A stretch of 64,000 nt of DNA from Pezicula radicicola (GCA_003008705.1 PDUO01000081.1:1914-65913); one strand, 5' to 3'; positions 20,400 through 34,085 are shown, counted from the first letter of the stretch. The notes: generated by a model not told the origin, from the sequence alone. A program made the numbers and translations.

Positions 20400-23300
20400 T
20401 GGCTGATATGTCCTGCCTTTCAGGAGTCGACTTGTTTGTCGGAGGGACTTCTCAAATTGTTCGATCCATCGTGTAATTCGATTCTAATGTTTCAAGTATT
20501 TGTTGCGAAGAATTATGAATTCAAGATTTCCATTCTGGACTCCTGCCGAAACATCAAAGATTGCAAACCGTTTCATATTCGGGCTGATATTTCCTGCCAA
20601 ATGTGATCTAGAAAGCGATACTGGCGTGAAGAAGCTCTCTGTGCGCTCTAGTTGTTGAAACAGACCAGAGTAGTTGAACAGAATTTCCATTCCTCCTTGC
20701 TCACCCCCGTAGACAGTGAAGTAAGCAAAGCCGTTGCCGTCCAAAGACCGTCTGAAATCTTTGACTTGAGCAATCGCTTCATAGATGGCTCCGTTCCTAG
20801 GAATCTGCGAATGGATTGGAATCATTATGGTGAACCATCCCACCGTCCTCGTCACGTCCAGCTCTCCATTCCATGGCTCACGTCCATGGCCCTCGTTGAA
20901 AACTACCGCACCGGGGCGGTCGTCAAATATCGCAGCAAAAGAGTGCATCAAGCATCCGATGAAGATGTCGACTGGCTTTGTTTTGAATGCAGAATTTGCG
21001 GTCCCCATAAGGATCGTAGTTATTTCAGTCCCAAGACTGAAGTTGGAGCTGATCAAGTCGTTGTAGGTTTTTCCAAGCCACCAGAGCTCCAATAATCGTC
21101 ATAGTTATATATTTCCTTTTTCCAGGAACGTGCAGCAGCAGAAATTGCTTGACGAGAGCCAAATTCTGTTTGCATTTTTGTCCACGCCTGGAAGCTTATC
21201 GATTGATGACTCGAGATTGAACTCGTGGTGAGCAGCTCTTCCAAGTCTTGAAGCAATACTCTCAACGAACCAAATCGACAACAAGGTGATGTATGGTGAG
21301 AAACAGGAGGGGAGAATCTTCGTGTTCGAACAGGTCTACGGCCAAGAGCGGCCCTTGAGTTATGTCTAGACTGGTCTGTGACTGTACCATGATTGCTGAC
21401 ATTTCCAAGTCGCTCAACATATCATGGGAGCGGAGACGGAAAGAGTTTTCAGGGTCGCGCATAATTTTTTGTTGCCAGATCCCATCTCTCTTTTTAAATC
21501 GAGCACGAAGCATGCTATGAGTTGCAAGGAGTTTTGTGATGGCAGCATGTAGACTTGTGGGATCAACCGGTCCATTCACTCGAAGAAAAAGACTCTGGTT
21601 AAAGTGATTCTCCCCAATAGTAGAAAGCGCAAAGAACACGCGTTGAACCGGGGACAGCGAAAAGTGTACGTTAATCTCTTCTTCCGCCTTCGCCGTTGTA
21701 ACGAGGGAATGAGTAAGTCTTGCTGAGGACGCCAATCCGGAAATTGTTCGCTGGGTCAATATATCGCGCACAGTAACCACAATACTTTTTGTTCGGCATT
21801 TTGCGACCATAAGCATAGCTGATATCGAATCTCCACCCAGGCTTGTAAAAGATACATCGGTTGAGATGGTAGCATAGTCCACGTTTAACACCTCTCCTCA
21901 GATCACTTGGAGAGCCTCTTCTGTTGGGGTCGAAGGCTTCGATCCCTCACCTGCGCCAGGTTCTGATATGGCAGAGAAGGTCTGGAGATCAGCAGAGCTT
22001 ATCGATTCAACCCAAGAGTTTATGGCATTCCGGGCGATTTTTCCCGACTGAAGCAGTGGAATTGTATCAAGCACGAGCCAAACAGTGGGTATCATGTACT
22101 CTGCCAGCGCAGAGGACAATGTCGTACGGAGCTGTTGGCAAATGGATCCCGCAAGCGGGTTAGTAGACGCTCGAAGAGCTGTATTCACACCATCATGTTC
22201 GCCGAGGTCTGTGTGGGTTGGACTGTCCAGTTTGGCCAGGCAGAGAAGAGCAACCAGTTGGCCTTTTAATAAGCCAACCTGAGGATAAGAAACTAACGCA
22301 GATTGAACCCGACTCTCAATAGCGAGATGATACTCTATCTCTCCCAGCTCCAGACGTTGTCCGCGAAGTTTGATCTGTGAATCTTTCCGGCCCAAAAATG
22401 TCAAGGTTCCATCATCTTCTTGTCGAACAAGGTCCCCGGTCCGATATAGTCTCTGCGGAAATTGTCTCACACCCAAGCTCTGCCTGGCCCACTTCGGAGC
22501 GAGAACAAATCCTTGACTCGTCTTCTCAACATCGTTTAAGTATTCTAGGGCCAGTATATCTCCCTCCAATAGCAGCTCACCCACACAGCCTACCGGCATC
22601 AGAACATTGGGATCATTAGGATCTGTGATCCAGGTCCTCGCACCAACACCCCGACCGATGTTGTTTTTGTGATACTTCTGATAGTCTATATCTGCAATCG
22701 AAGATAGAACGGATGCCTCGGTGGGTCCATAAGCATCGACGATCTTGACCTTTCCTCCCCAAATATCCATGATTTCTTGCCCCCAGCTTTCTCCAGCCAG
22801 AACAAGAGTATCGAGACATGGAAGTTCCTCATGACTTAGCGTTCGCGCAACAGAAGGTGTTAGAACTACAAAGTTGACGCCGGCTTGATTGATAAAGTCT
22901 GTAAGGCTGTTCATCTGGTCAGAATCCGATGGAATACAAACACAACCTCCGACAGAAAGCGTGGTCAAAATCTCCAGGATCGATACATCAAATGTGTGAC
23001 TTGAGAATTGCAAGACTCTTGATGACGGTGAAAGACCAAGCCTGGAACTGTGTGCCTCTGCACTAGTAGCTATAGCCCCGTGCTGAATCACGACGCCTTT
23101 CGGTAGTCCCGTTGAACCGGAGGTGAACATGATGAATATGGCCGTGGTAAATGAAATATCAGGCATAACACAACTTTCAACATCTGAAATCAAAACAGTA
23201 GCCGCGCATATCTCTTTGACATCTCTTACTAAACTTCGACAGAGAAGCAAGTTTGAAGACGAACACAAGATGGTCCTTGCTTCCGTACGTTGGACCAGTC

Positions 23301-24880
23301 CTCGAAGCCGTTCAATTGGATACACAGGGTCCAAGGGAGTAAAGGCCACTCTAGATTTCATAACAGCTAGTATAGCAACTACATTCCATTTTGACTTCTC
23401 GAAACAGAGTGGTACGATACAGCCAGGACCGATCCCTTCTTGGACCAGCCTCATCGCCAGCTGCAAAGACAGGCCCTCGAGCTCCTCATAAGTGAAGGTT
23501 CCATCCCAAGCGTCAATTGCATACTGATGAGGCTTAGCTTGTACCATCATATACACTCGGTCTAGAAGCAGATCTTTACATCTTGGGGGTACGGCGCAAT
23601 TCCAAGTTGCAAGCTGCGATTTGTCTGGCACGCTGGCCACCTCAATATCCTTCACACGAATGCTGGCCCGAGTGTCCTCAGAACACATCTGCTGTACGAC
23701 ATGGTCCATCTGGTGAAGTATTCTTTCAGCTTGCTGGGGGGTGATGCAATAAGAATCGAATGTCGCCTGCAGACGTATTTTCGACAAGCCCAGTTCGCAG
23801 AACAAGGTGAATGCATAAGTGAGTATCCCTTGGCTACTTTGTGCCGGAACGACAGTGGCGTCGTCAAATATAGAGCTTCTGAGGCCTTCCCCGCCTGGTT
23901 GAACAACTAATAGTGTCTGAAAGTCGCAGGCGGCCGCAGCACTGGAACTCAACTGCTGAATGTTTTGTAAACCAGTATGTTCATGCGATATCATGACGGC
24001 TGAGCTATCCTGTATCCTGCTGAGTAGCTCGTTGGTTGTTTCATCTCGGATTTCAATGCGGAGTGGCACTGTAGTAATTGTAGGACCAGGAATATCAGCA
24101 ATACCAGGCACCGGAGCATTGTGGCCTGTAAGACTAGCACCAAAGACGACATCTTCGGTTCTTGAATATTTGGACAAGACGAGAGACCATGCAGCTAGCA
24201 TAATTGTGGAGGCAGTAAACGCAGAATTCGAAGGGCGGCGAAATGGAATATCTCGAATCAGAGTTGTATTATCAAGTGGTTGATACGAGAGTGATGGGAG
24301 AGAAGGCCAGGTTAGTGGTGTACACCAGTCCAACTGAGAGCGCCAATAGGTCTCACTCACTTTAGTATCTAGATGAGAAAGGTATTCAATGAAGCTTTTG
24401 AAGGGCTTTGGGTCGTCATAGCTCCTAGAATCCAATACCAGACAAACTCTCTCAAGGATTCACGGCAACGACCCCCATCGTATAAAGCATGATACACGGT
24501 TAAGAAGAAGTATATGGAGCCAGAACCAGGTTCAGTAACAATGGCGAAACAAGTTAGGGGTTCTCCAAATGAAAAAGGGTGAGTCCTATCTTCTTCGAGA
24601 TATTTGTCCAGACTGTTCGCAGATGCCCAGGCTGGTCTTCTCTGATAATAACTTGAAGCATCGGCGCAGAAGTGCTCTGGTATATGCGGGATCGCAATAT
24701 GTGGTGTGTGCGGGCAATTTGTTGCCATACGGCGCGAAAATTGTCAATATCACAGGTATCTAGGATGCATTCGACATGTTGCATCATGTACGAGCCCGGA
24801 CTATGATTTGAAAGAGCTATCATACCAGCTTAAAGCGGGGTACACTGATAGATATCTTCGATGAGATCCTGTTCGACACT
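20400..24880 (-). other. NRPS third module: C3-A3-T3-E3, best preserved
   Basis: C3 shows VYHALYDGG (HxxxD present). The 845-codon open block 24435-21898 covers the C3 C-lobe and all of A3: FTSGSTGLPKG, FDVSILE, DAYGPTEASV, YRTGDLV, LRGQRLELGEIE, LLQSGKIARN. By eye the pocket positions read D-V-L-V-V-A-A-V-L, suggesting a non-polar residue; this is tentative. T3 has LGGDSISAM near 21830. E3 has HHLVVD (21280), EGHGREPW and TRTVGWFT (20830-20880). Lesions: TGA at 21898-21900 (probably a former TGG), a one-base loss near 21262, and another frame change near 21060-21090. Confidence 0.8.
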
Positions 24881-24984
24881 GCATGCTTGGCAAGCTTCAG
24901 CGAGTAGTATCTCCAATTTAGTCGTACTAAGCGTTGCAAAAGCCAGGAGATCTGCAGGTTCGGACATACCGGAATGGCTTCTAG

Positions 24985-27960
24985 CGGCAGATGATATCGC
25001 AGACAGCTGTGGGTTGGTGAATATATCGGACACTGTCAATGACAGGCCCTTAGATTGGGTCAAGGCCACCAGTTTCATCGCTGCAATGGAATCACCACCT
25101 AGTCTGAAAAAAATTGTCGTCGGAGCTTATGCCAATGCCGTTTTCATCCAACCCCAGGACAGTCTTCCAGAGGGAGCGCATAGTTTCTTGAGCTGGGAAT
25201 GAAATACCCTGCTCGTGGTGGTGTCGCCAAGTAGGCCGATACCGTAAAGTTTTGGTTGTCGAGAGCAGAGCGGCTTCACGGAGCAGAACCTTTCGGTCCA
25301 TCTTTCCGGCGATAGTTAGGGGCATTCTATTCACTGGGAGATAAAGTTCAGGAATCATGTAGGAGGGCAAAAACTTTCGGAGAGAACTGTTGAGGTTTTC
25401 AACTATGCTCTGAAATTCCGGGGAAATGTGAGTTGAGATCAAGCCTCCCTTGCTCGAGTATTCTCGCTCGCCTGAAGTAAGGAGACTAATGTCGATGAAA
25501 ATTCCGATGACTGGTGTTGTCGAGCCTGTCGTGGGAGTAACAATGCCTACGAAATGCTGAAAGTTAGACGGCATGCATGACAGGGCCTTCTGTTCAATCT
25601 CCCCCAATTCCAAACGCTGGCCATTAATTTTTGCTTGCAAGTCTTTCCGTCCGTGATAATTCAACGATCCGGTCGAATTCTGCCGCACCAAGTCTCCGGT
25701 CTTGTAGAATCGACGAGGGCCTTCTGTATTGGTAGGCTCATTGAATGTCTTAGGTTGAGATCGTGCCCAGACTGGATCGGATACGAAGCTGGCTGTTGTT
25801 TAGTCGACATCATTCAAGTATCCGGCGGACACGATTGGACCCTCTATAAGAAGCTCTCCTAGGCATCCCAACGGAACAAGCTTATCGTGGTTCCTTGGAT
25901 CAACAACCCAAGCTCGAGAGCCGATTGCCTTTCCAATCCTTCGAGGATTCTGGTCAAGTGAGAGAGGTGTTGTGATGCAGAAGACGCAAGTCTCGGTCGG
26001 CCCGTAGCCATTGACCAAGTTAACCTTGTCATGCCACACCTCAATAATGTCTCTAGTGAAAGCCTCTCCTCCGACGACCACTGTATTGAGACTTTTGACT
26101 TCAGAAGGGCTGATCAATCTGATCAATGTTGGCGTAAAAAATACCCAATTGACTTGTATATCGTTCATCGACCCTATCAGATAGTTCATTCTCTCATGTT
26201 CGGTTGGCACACAGACGCAACCACCCGCTTACAAGATAGTAAATATCTCGCAAATGGAAGCGTCGAAAGAAAAAGCCGCGAATTGAAAGGAGCGGGTCCG
26301 GCTCGTGATATTCATAGCTCGCCCGTGAGCAGTCATGCTGCCGCATGCTGATGAGTGCGGAACTACTACACCCTTAGGTTCCCCCGTTGAGCCCGAAGTG
26401 AAAAGAATATAAGCTTTGGCGTCTGGTCGATTTTCAGGAAGGAGCCCCAAATATAGTCCCAGTGTTTTTAAACTAGCCTCCTCCACTACGAAACTCGGGC
26501 AGCCGATGTCTAGCCTGGAGCAATGTTCTACGTACTCTGGGGATACTAAAAGAAGTGGAGCCGTGAATCTGCTGAGAATATATAAGAGTCGCTTACATGG
26601 ATGAGAGGGATCAAGTAGCAAAAAAGCTGCGCCGGCTTTCAAGATGCCCATCATCGAGACGATAGCCCAAGTCGACTTACTCATACAGATAGGTACTATT
26701 GCTCCAGCTTGAATTCCTGATACGATGAGATGTTGTACGAATCGAGTAGAGAGGTCATCCAATTGAGCGTAACTTAAATCGCCAGTTGAAGAGTATACAG
26801 CAGCAGCGTCGGGTTGTATACTTACCTTCCTCATAACAATCTCATATATACAAGACTTTTCTGAAATTGGGAGTTGAAGATTAAGAGTTTCTAGCTGTTC
26901 CTACTATTCACGGCTAACCCAGCAGATCTCCTTCAAGGGGTGATCTGGTGAGCTGACCATTACCCATAGTATATACTTAAGGGTTTCGGTAATATATATT
27001 ATATCTTGTTCGGAGATTAGGGATATAGAGTATATTAAAATAATATCGACGTCGGTCCAACGTTATCAGAAGTAAGACTGGCATCTACAATCTATATATC
27101 ATTATATTGATCAGAGGACCAACTATACCGTGCACATCTTCCAACGGTGCGTCACGTCCTGATACCACGTAACCGAAACAGATATCATCTGAGCCGGTAT
27201 AATTTCGGAGCACCAAAGCCCAGGCTGTCTAAAGTAGGTGTACTAACGTGACTTCTTGCTCCCTACAGAATTTATATAAATTAAGGGGTCCAATATCGTC
27301 GAGCCTGAGTTCAAGAGCACTGGGTTCTCTGTACTAACCCCCGTGGTCAAAAGCTGGGAACTAGTAGCTTTCAACCCCAACCAAGTAATCAGACCAGTAG
27401 TCCATGCTCGCTTCTGGAGAAATCGACTGCGTATAAGAAATGAAATCCCGGAACAATGGACCTGGACCGACCGGTAGAAGCCTTTGATAAGCTAGAGAAA
27501 GCTCTCTCCAAACAATAGATTTTGAGGTCCCGTCAAAAATAGTATGGCTCATCTCGAATTTGAGAAAGGCCTCATTTTCAGAGCGAGTCGTACACAAAGT
27601 TAAGCAGTGAGGGGGCGCTCCACGGTCTAGTTTAGTAGGTCTTGCGGAAGCAATGAATTATACTAAGTTGTCATATTCAACCCGTTTGATACGTAGCGTG
27701 ATTTATTTCAAGACGAGCTGAGCAACTGATCTACTAGATGAGAGGCAATCCACGAAGATAGTCCTGAGAATTTGATGCCTCTGTACAATCATTTCCCACG
27801 CAGTGATGAGTTGGTCGATGTCCACCTGGGATCCTGACTCCAAAGTATGGACTTGCTCAACCCATTCTATATTATAGACACTAAGGTCTTTGGACTAACT
27901 GAAAAGAATTACCTACTACATCGGTGAGTACGGGAAAAGGTCCTCTACTTCATCAGGCTT
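24985..27960 (-). other. NRPS second module: C2-A2-T2
   Basis: C2 has its active-site region at about 27530-27550, reading SHTIFDG, so the first His of HHxxxDG is Ser while the catalytic second His is kept. A2 has FTSGSTGEPKG near 26380, FSFDASICE near 26260, NGYGPTETCVF near 25990 and INGQRLELGEIE near 25600. By eye, the pocket positions following the GrsA numbering read D-A-C-F-V-G-G-V-F, an uncertain code. T2 keeps LGGDSIAAM at about 25085-25110, after an indel in a run of T. Confidence 0.75.
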
Positions 27961-27989
27961 GACCTTCAAACTTGGCAATTATTTCATGT

Positions 27990-30900
27990 TGAATTGTCGA
28001 AGAGTATCCTTGGTGAAATCTATTAGAGGGAAGTCACTGAAGGTAAACCTTCTTTCTAGACTGGTCATATCTAGAAGTATATTTTGGTAGATGGCCACGA
28101 GATCCCGAGCCTAGTTATGAAACTTCGGTCCCTTAAGTTCGTAAAGGTCTTGAGTATGAAAGATACGAATGTACACCTTTTCTTGAGCCAATCCAGCGTC
28201 AATTTACAGATGGAGCATCCACGTGGAGAGTTTTCTTGCTGGTGCTAGAAACCAAGGGTTGGTGTATACAGGACGGAGCAGTCGGGGATCTCGAACCGAG
28301 CCTTGTGAGTTTCCCTCGTCATTCCAATGGAAGTATATTTTCAAATGTATGCTCTCATCTCTGGGAGCCTCCTCGGAATCAATCATGAAATCCTTTTGGT
28401 TGGTTCGGTAACCATCCTTCACTTTACGCATAGTATTCAGAATTGACTCGAGGGTAGCACCCTCTGGTTGGTCCAGATCAATGGGGACAAGCTCAGTGAA
28501 ATTACCAACAGCTTGTGAAGACCCAAAATCTCCGCTCAATGACAGCCGCGAATCTTTATCCAGAAACAGTGTCATGACTGGTGTATTTTGAAGAAATCGT
28601 TGGAGAGAATGGACCAAGATAGATGATACTACTTCCACGGGGTTGGCGTGGAGTACTTTTTTAGCGCCTTCCAGAAGTGACGCTGCAGGTATCTCTTCAA
28701 GCGTAAAGCTGAACTCGGTCCATTCTTGTTCCGGATCCAAGGGATATTCTACAACGGGCTATCCAGGTTATGTCTTTGGGAGTATATAATATCGGACTGG
28801 ATTCTTGGGTATGAAATTTACTTCGCTTAGCTTCCCATTCATCAGGAGAGTTTCAAGGTCTTCTAGAATAATATTCCAGGATCGAAAATCTAAAGCGGCT
28901 TTATGAGCCGCGATATAAAAATATTGTTGTACTAGCTACGTCGTTACTAGATTGGCAGCAATCATCAAACCTGTCAACGGATTGAGTACTGTATAGCAAG
29001 CATCGAAGTGGTTTATAGCTTCTTCAACCCTCTGTACTCTGATATCTTCGAAATAGATATTTCCCGAGTTCGATGGATCGATAAATCTTGTCCATTCCCC
29101 CGAGTCCCTCCTGGTAAAGGTTGTATTCAAAATCGAATAGTGGGCAGCTAGTTTCGAGAGGGCCTGTCTTGATTGGTGTACATCAAGTTTAAAGCCAGTA
29201 TCAACTTCCATCAGACAGGAGTGATAAGACGACCGAGAGCTGGAGCTACGTAAATATATTTCCTGGTACATAGACACCTTTGACAGTTGCCCATTCATGG
29301 CCCCAGCTCTTGTTGAGGAGGGTGGTGCCTTTGATGTACATCGCAATGCCAGCTGAGCTATGGTACACGACTGAAGTATATCCTGTATAGTAACGTTGAT
29401 GCATTGAGACCGGTACTGAGAGATGACTTTCATTGCCGATATAGAGTCCCCACCCAAGGAGATGAAAGATTGTATTGTACCTACTCGATTAGCTGGGAGA
29501 TCAAGAATGGTGCACCAAATATATTGTAGGCGACTCTCTATCTCGTTCCGAGGAGGGATATAGTCGACTGGACTTTCATTCGCGGATAAAAAGTACAACG
29601 CTTCTTGATGTGTCTGTCCGTCCATGCTAGTGAGCCATGCAGAGACCTGACGCCGATCGATTTTCCTAGAATTGTTCAAGGGTAAGTTCTCGACGACTAT
29701 ATAATATTCGGGAACTATATAAATGGGTACTTTTCCCGACAGGTTTTTCGTGAGGTCTTTCGTGCTTTGAACAACAACTTTCTTGGCTGACCGGCTCACC
29801 AGTTGTAGAATAGTTTTGTCATATACAGGGTTCAACTCTGTCAATGATAGAACTACCAAAAGATGGTCTTTCCAAATACCTGACCTAGGTACCATAGTAA
29901 TACTATGTTTAGCGATGCCCTCTTCGGAGAGGTGGTGTTCGTTTTCACCAAGCTCTATTCTAAATCCGTGAAATTTGACTTGATCATCAGAGCGGCCTAG
30001 AAACGAGAGTATACCATCTACCTCGAAGCGTACCATATCTCCTATTTTATACATTCGACGATCCTCGAGACTCGTAGCTAGGACATTCCCTCTCCTCGTC
30101 CAGTCGGGGTTGGTAATAAAGGACTTTTTGGTTTTCTCCGGCTCCAGGAGGTATTCCTATACAATAAGTGGGCCTTCGACTACCAACTCCCCGTGACATC
30201 CTATTGGCATCAACTTGTTGTGATCTAAGGGATCAACTATCCATAACAATGCCCTACTGGGTTATCCAAGTATACTAGTAATATTCTTTGTTGACATGAT
30301 CTACCCTCCTCCACATGCCACAGATGCTTCCGCAGGTCTATATGAAGCAATTATATTGGCAAAATCGATCCATCTATTGACGATATCAGCTGAAATTGCC
30401 TCACCCCAAGTATAATAGTATCGACGGTCGGCACCTTAGTTGGATCAAGAATTCCAGTAACCGAAGGTATAATATCCAACCAGTTGACATGTAGCCGATT
30501 GATGATACCGGACAAGTCATTCGTTCGCTCGTCGTCAGTTGGTACACAGATACATCCACCCCGACCCAAAACCCCAAGAATTTCGTTGGTTGATATATCA
30601 AATGTATATGAAGTAAACTACAAGCTTCGAGTTTTTGAACTAACCAGATTCAGATTTCCATTATGGTACATACTTGTACAAATATTTCGGTGTTCAAGTA
30701 CAAATCCCTTGGGTCGGCCGGTGCTTCCAGATGTGAAAGCGACGATTGCTGGGTCGGATGGCGAAACGATTGGCAGAGGTTCTGGGAGGCTGTCCGTAAA
30801 TTTCGTCAGTTGTTCTTCGCTGATAGGCACGACGTGTTTGATATAGGAGAACCTGAATTTCTTGACGTATTGTGATTGGGTAACTATAATATCTGCTGTA

Positions 30901-31562
30901 GTTATCTCCAGTATAATCTGGAGGCGTTGAGATAGGTACGCGGGATCCAAAGCTATATAGGCTCGTCCTGCTTTCAGGATCGCAATCATTACGATGATTG
31001 TCAACGGTGATTTACTACAGTAAAACGGAACCAAAGTCCCTCGTTTGACCCCGAGGGTCGTGAGATGGCGAGCTAGATCAGTAGAATGTTGGCCTAATTC
31101 CTGGTACGTAAAGCTTTGTGTTGTTGAATGGATTGCAATCTCTGTAGGTTGTGATAAGCAGAACTGTCCGACAATATCGTGGATATATGCGTTGATAACT
31201 ATTAAGTCCGTTGAGTTCCACTGCTACATCTGATCGAAATCTACATTACTATACATTCGCACGTCCCGTAGCAGTAGCTCCGAGTTGGAGGAAATAGCTT
31301 CAATAATAGATATAGAAGTTTCGACAATATTCTTGGTATACTTGCTACTCATATAAGACGGCTAGTATTTCAGATTAAGGATGATTCGGTCACCAAGATC
31401 TTCAATGTTCAGAGCAATCTCGTACTCACTGGGGTCATAGTTGTCCGTATTCACGATGTCGATTTCGTGGTCTTGTATTTCTGAAGGTCCCTCTCGTTGG
31501 AAATTCAACACAGAATTGAACAGCTTTCGTCTTATATTGTTTTCTAGACTACTCTTATTCAT
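27990..31562 (-). other. NRPS first part: C-domain tail, A1, T1, E1
   Basis: 31562-31362 is the C-terminal strand-helix end of a C domain (YEIALNIEDLGDRIILNLKY). A1 follows: FTSGSTGRPKG (core A3) near 30730, FDISTNE (core A4) near 30595, SFLGRSDDQVKFHGFRIELG (cores A7-A8) near 29990. T1 has LGGDSISAM at about 29434-29460. The next domain has condensation-fold N- and C-lobes with HKAALD in place of HHxxxD, and sequence features closer to epimerization domains, so I call it E1. This is the most damaged part, with multiple TAG/TAA codons and frame changes. Confidence 0.75.
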
Positions 31563-32034
31563 TGTTAGAATCTGTTTCTAGATTTATTTTTTATTTTTTA
31601 TTTTTATTTATTTTTTCCCCTTTGTATTCTTGGAGCTATATGTACAATTTATGGACTGTATATCTATCCTCCTTTTTCTGTTGTACATCTCTTGTTTCCT
31701 TTTTTACATCTCATTGCAAAACCTAGATAAGAGAGTCCAACTGACTCTCATTCTTTGTTACGACTAGTTTCAAGTTTTTTTTTTTAGTTTTTTTTTATAG
31801 TTTTTTTTTGTGTTCTAGAATCTACATATATAATTTTATAGACTCTATATCTTCTGCTTTTCCTATTTTGTATTTCATTGTTTGAATTCAAGGGAGACAG
31901 GAGAGTTAGGCTACAGCGTGGATGGAATGGTTCTTTTTCCCTTCAAGGTGTCGAATTATACTTATAGGGGATATATATATTAGGGTATACAGGATCTAAG
32001 ATTCTTAGTAACTAGGTTAGATAGAATTAGTATA

Positions 32035-32095
32035 GGGATATACATGTATATATATATGTATATATATATGTATGTATATTTTAAAGGATATATAT
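32035..32095. repeat. TATATATG-type microsatellite
   Basis: Alternating TA with interspersed TG steps (TGTATATATATATG repeated). Confidence 0.7.
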
Positions 32096-32139
32096 GATTT
32101 ATGAACGAAAATCTATATATACTATGTACAATGATTCCT

Positions 32140-32330
32140 TTGCTTAAAACCATGTCAAGGAGACATCCAAGGGCAGGTTAACAGGTTATAAGATATATGT
32201 TAAATGGACTAAGAATTTAAGATCTATGCCATTTGCAGAGATCGTTTTACTCAGAGCCATCTCAAGGGAAGATCCAAGAGTGGGTTAACAGGTTACGAGA
32301 CACCTACGTAGATTAAGTAAATGGGACTTT
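32140..32330. repeat. Two direct imperfect copies, about 110 bp apart
   Basis: A block with CCAT.TCAAGG, GATCCAAGAG/CATCCAAGGG and GGGTTAACAGGTTA occurs at about 32148-32192 and again at 32258-32300. Probably a degenerate tandem duplication. Confidence 0.6.
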
Positions 32331-34045
32331 GATATTCGTGTATCATAGACACAGATAGCTTGACTTTTGAATCGGTAGTAGGTAGTATTGCCATTCCTAA
32401 GACCCAAGGAAAAAAAAATAGAAAAAACAGGAGATCTCGCAAGTTTGGTTCATGTTTATGTCTATCTATCTTCTTTCTTAATGGATTTAAGATGAGATAA
32501 GTGAGATAAGACTTTACTACACTACTTTCTCTTCCTTGTTTTGTTTTTCTTCGGTCCGTAGTCTTGGTCTTAGTCTCAGTCTTGGCCTTTCTTCCCGCAA
32601 ATCCCTTTCTTCTGTCATTGGCTGTAGCGCCCAGTCCTTGATGTCTCGAGGTTTAGTTTATAGGAGTAAAGGTTAAGGTAAGGACTCGAGACTCGAAGGC
32701 CGAATATCGGTTACCTACTCGTGATCTTAGCCGACTATCTCGAGATTCAAGATCTCCCTGATCCTGGAGCCGAATATTCAACTTAACAGAAGCAAGGCGA
32801 GGTAAATATATTTCCCGAATACTTTGGTTTCTAGTACATCTCTTCTTCCCCGCCAAATATCTATACAATAATTACTTTTTCGGATAAAGTATACTAAGGT
32901 AAATAATCTCCAGACAATTATCAAACTATCCCCCAGAACAAAACCATGCTTTGTATAATAAAGGACTTTCTAAATGCTCCTTGCACCAACACCCACCGTA
33001 TATCTATTTCTTATTCCAAGGGCCGAGGCTGTCTTATCTACAACATAATCATATCGTAACCTCGTCCATTAATCAAGCTCTCTATCTCAAAGTTTCAATG
33101 TTGGCCTTCTACATTTACTTTACTCAATCTGGTCTAATTCACTATTTATACTCTTGTTCTCGGTCTCGTTTTTCTTTTCGGCTGTCCCTGGTTTTATCCA
33201 TCCGACTAGAACCACCACCACTTAGTCTGTCGCTTAGCTAGTCAGCCATACCTGCCGCCCAGCAAGCGAGTAAGTAATAAGGCTTTGAAAGTATACTTAC
33301 TGTAAGTCGGCTCAAAGTCAACTATGATGATTTATGATATACGACAAAAATCTACGTAGTAGGCGGGTATATGTATACTTGCGATTTCGTTTATCAATGA
33401 GCCCTAATATCGACCACTGTATAATATAGCTCCCAACCCTAACTCACCTACTTTCTTCAAATAGGTGACAGCAGTAAGCCTCCGAGACAAAACAAATTAA
33501 GTTACATACTCAGCGTATATTCCGTCATAAAATATAAGGACTTCCCCGCATCAACTTCACTATCAGAAAAAAAAGTTTACTCTCTTGTACGATCTACGAC
33601 CTCTATAAATGAAATCCAATTTTCGTTTAATCATTTTCTTAATAGATCCGCCCTAAAGATTATATATACATTTCTAGTCTCGAAGACCGTGGTATAAACT
33701 ATCTACCAACTCGATTACCAAGATTATATAGTATTTCCAAGCTCAACTTACCTCCTTTCTTTACATTTGCCCTTTATTTAAAACATATACCCATTGCTTT
33801 TACTTCAGGAGTAGACAAGGAAAAGAAAATATCGTGTACGCGCCTACTCAGAACTCATTCACCTAATCCTTGGGATTCGTAGGGATTCCAACTATCTGGT
33901 CCATCTATCCAACACCATCTATCACCAACCTCACTACTTATCGCCTCACTCTCTCACTCTTCCATACTCTTATTCTCCCAGCCTCTCACACTCTTACACT
34001 TTCTCCCCCTCTCTATCTCTCTCCCTCTCTCTCTCGCTCTTAGAT

Positions 34046-34085
34046 CAGAAACCTTAAAACCTCAAAACCTCAAAACCTCGAAAAC
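34046..34085. repeat. AAAACCTC tandem repeat
   Basis: Three to four copies of an 8-9 bp unit, next to a CT-rich tract. Not a telomere repeat. Confidence 0.7.

Larger units (their letters stand above)
19563..31562 (-). pseudogene. Multimodular non-ribosomal peptide synthetase (NRPS), fragmented pseudogene
   Basis: About 12 kb of continuous minus-strand NRPS homology broken by stops and indels. Reading 5' to 3': tail of a condensation (C) domain, then A-T-E, C-A-T, C-A-T-E, and the first part of a final C domain. Both ends are truncated: the first recognisable residues (ATG 31562) already belong to the end of a C domain, and the last C domain fades out at about 19563 with no further T, TE or reductase domain. 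Carrier (T) domains keep LGGDSI with the phosphopantetheine serine. The longest clean block is 24435-21262, broken only by one TGA at 21898-21900. Toward the 5' end stops are frequent and AT content rises. Such enzymes assemble peptides by the thiotemplate mechanism; the product is unknown, and no product can be expected from this copy. Confidence 0.92.

Noticed and set aside
22377..23491. Plus-strand ORFs across the NRPS A3 domain
   Set aside because: Antisense shadows of a well-supported coding frame, with no motif of their own.
21898..24435. Stand-alone 845-aa NRPS-like enzyme
   Set aside because: The frame is continuous with NRPS domains on both sides and is bounded by a single TGA and earlier lesions. 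It is a surviving exon-length block of the larger gene.
34046..34085. Telomere-like repeat
   Set aside because: The AAAACCTC unit differs from the fungal TTAGGG family and only three to four copies occur.
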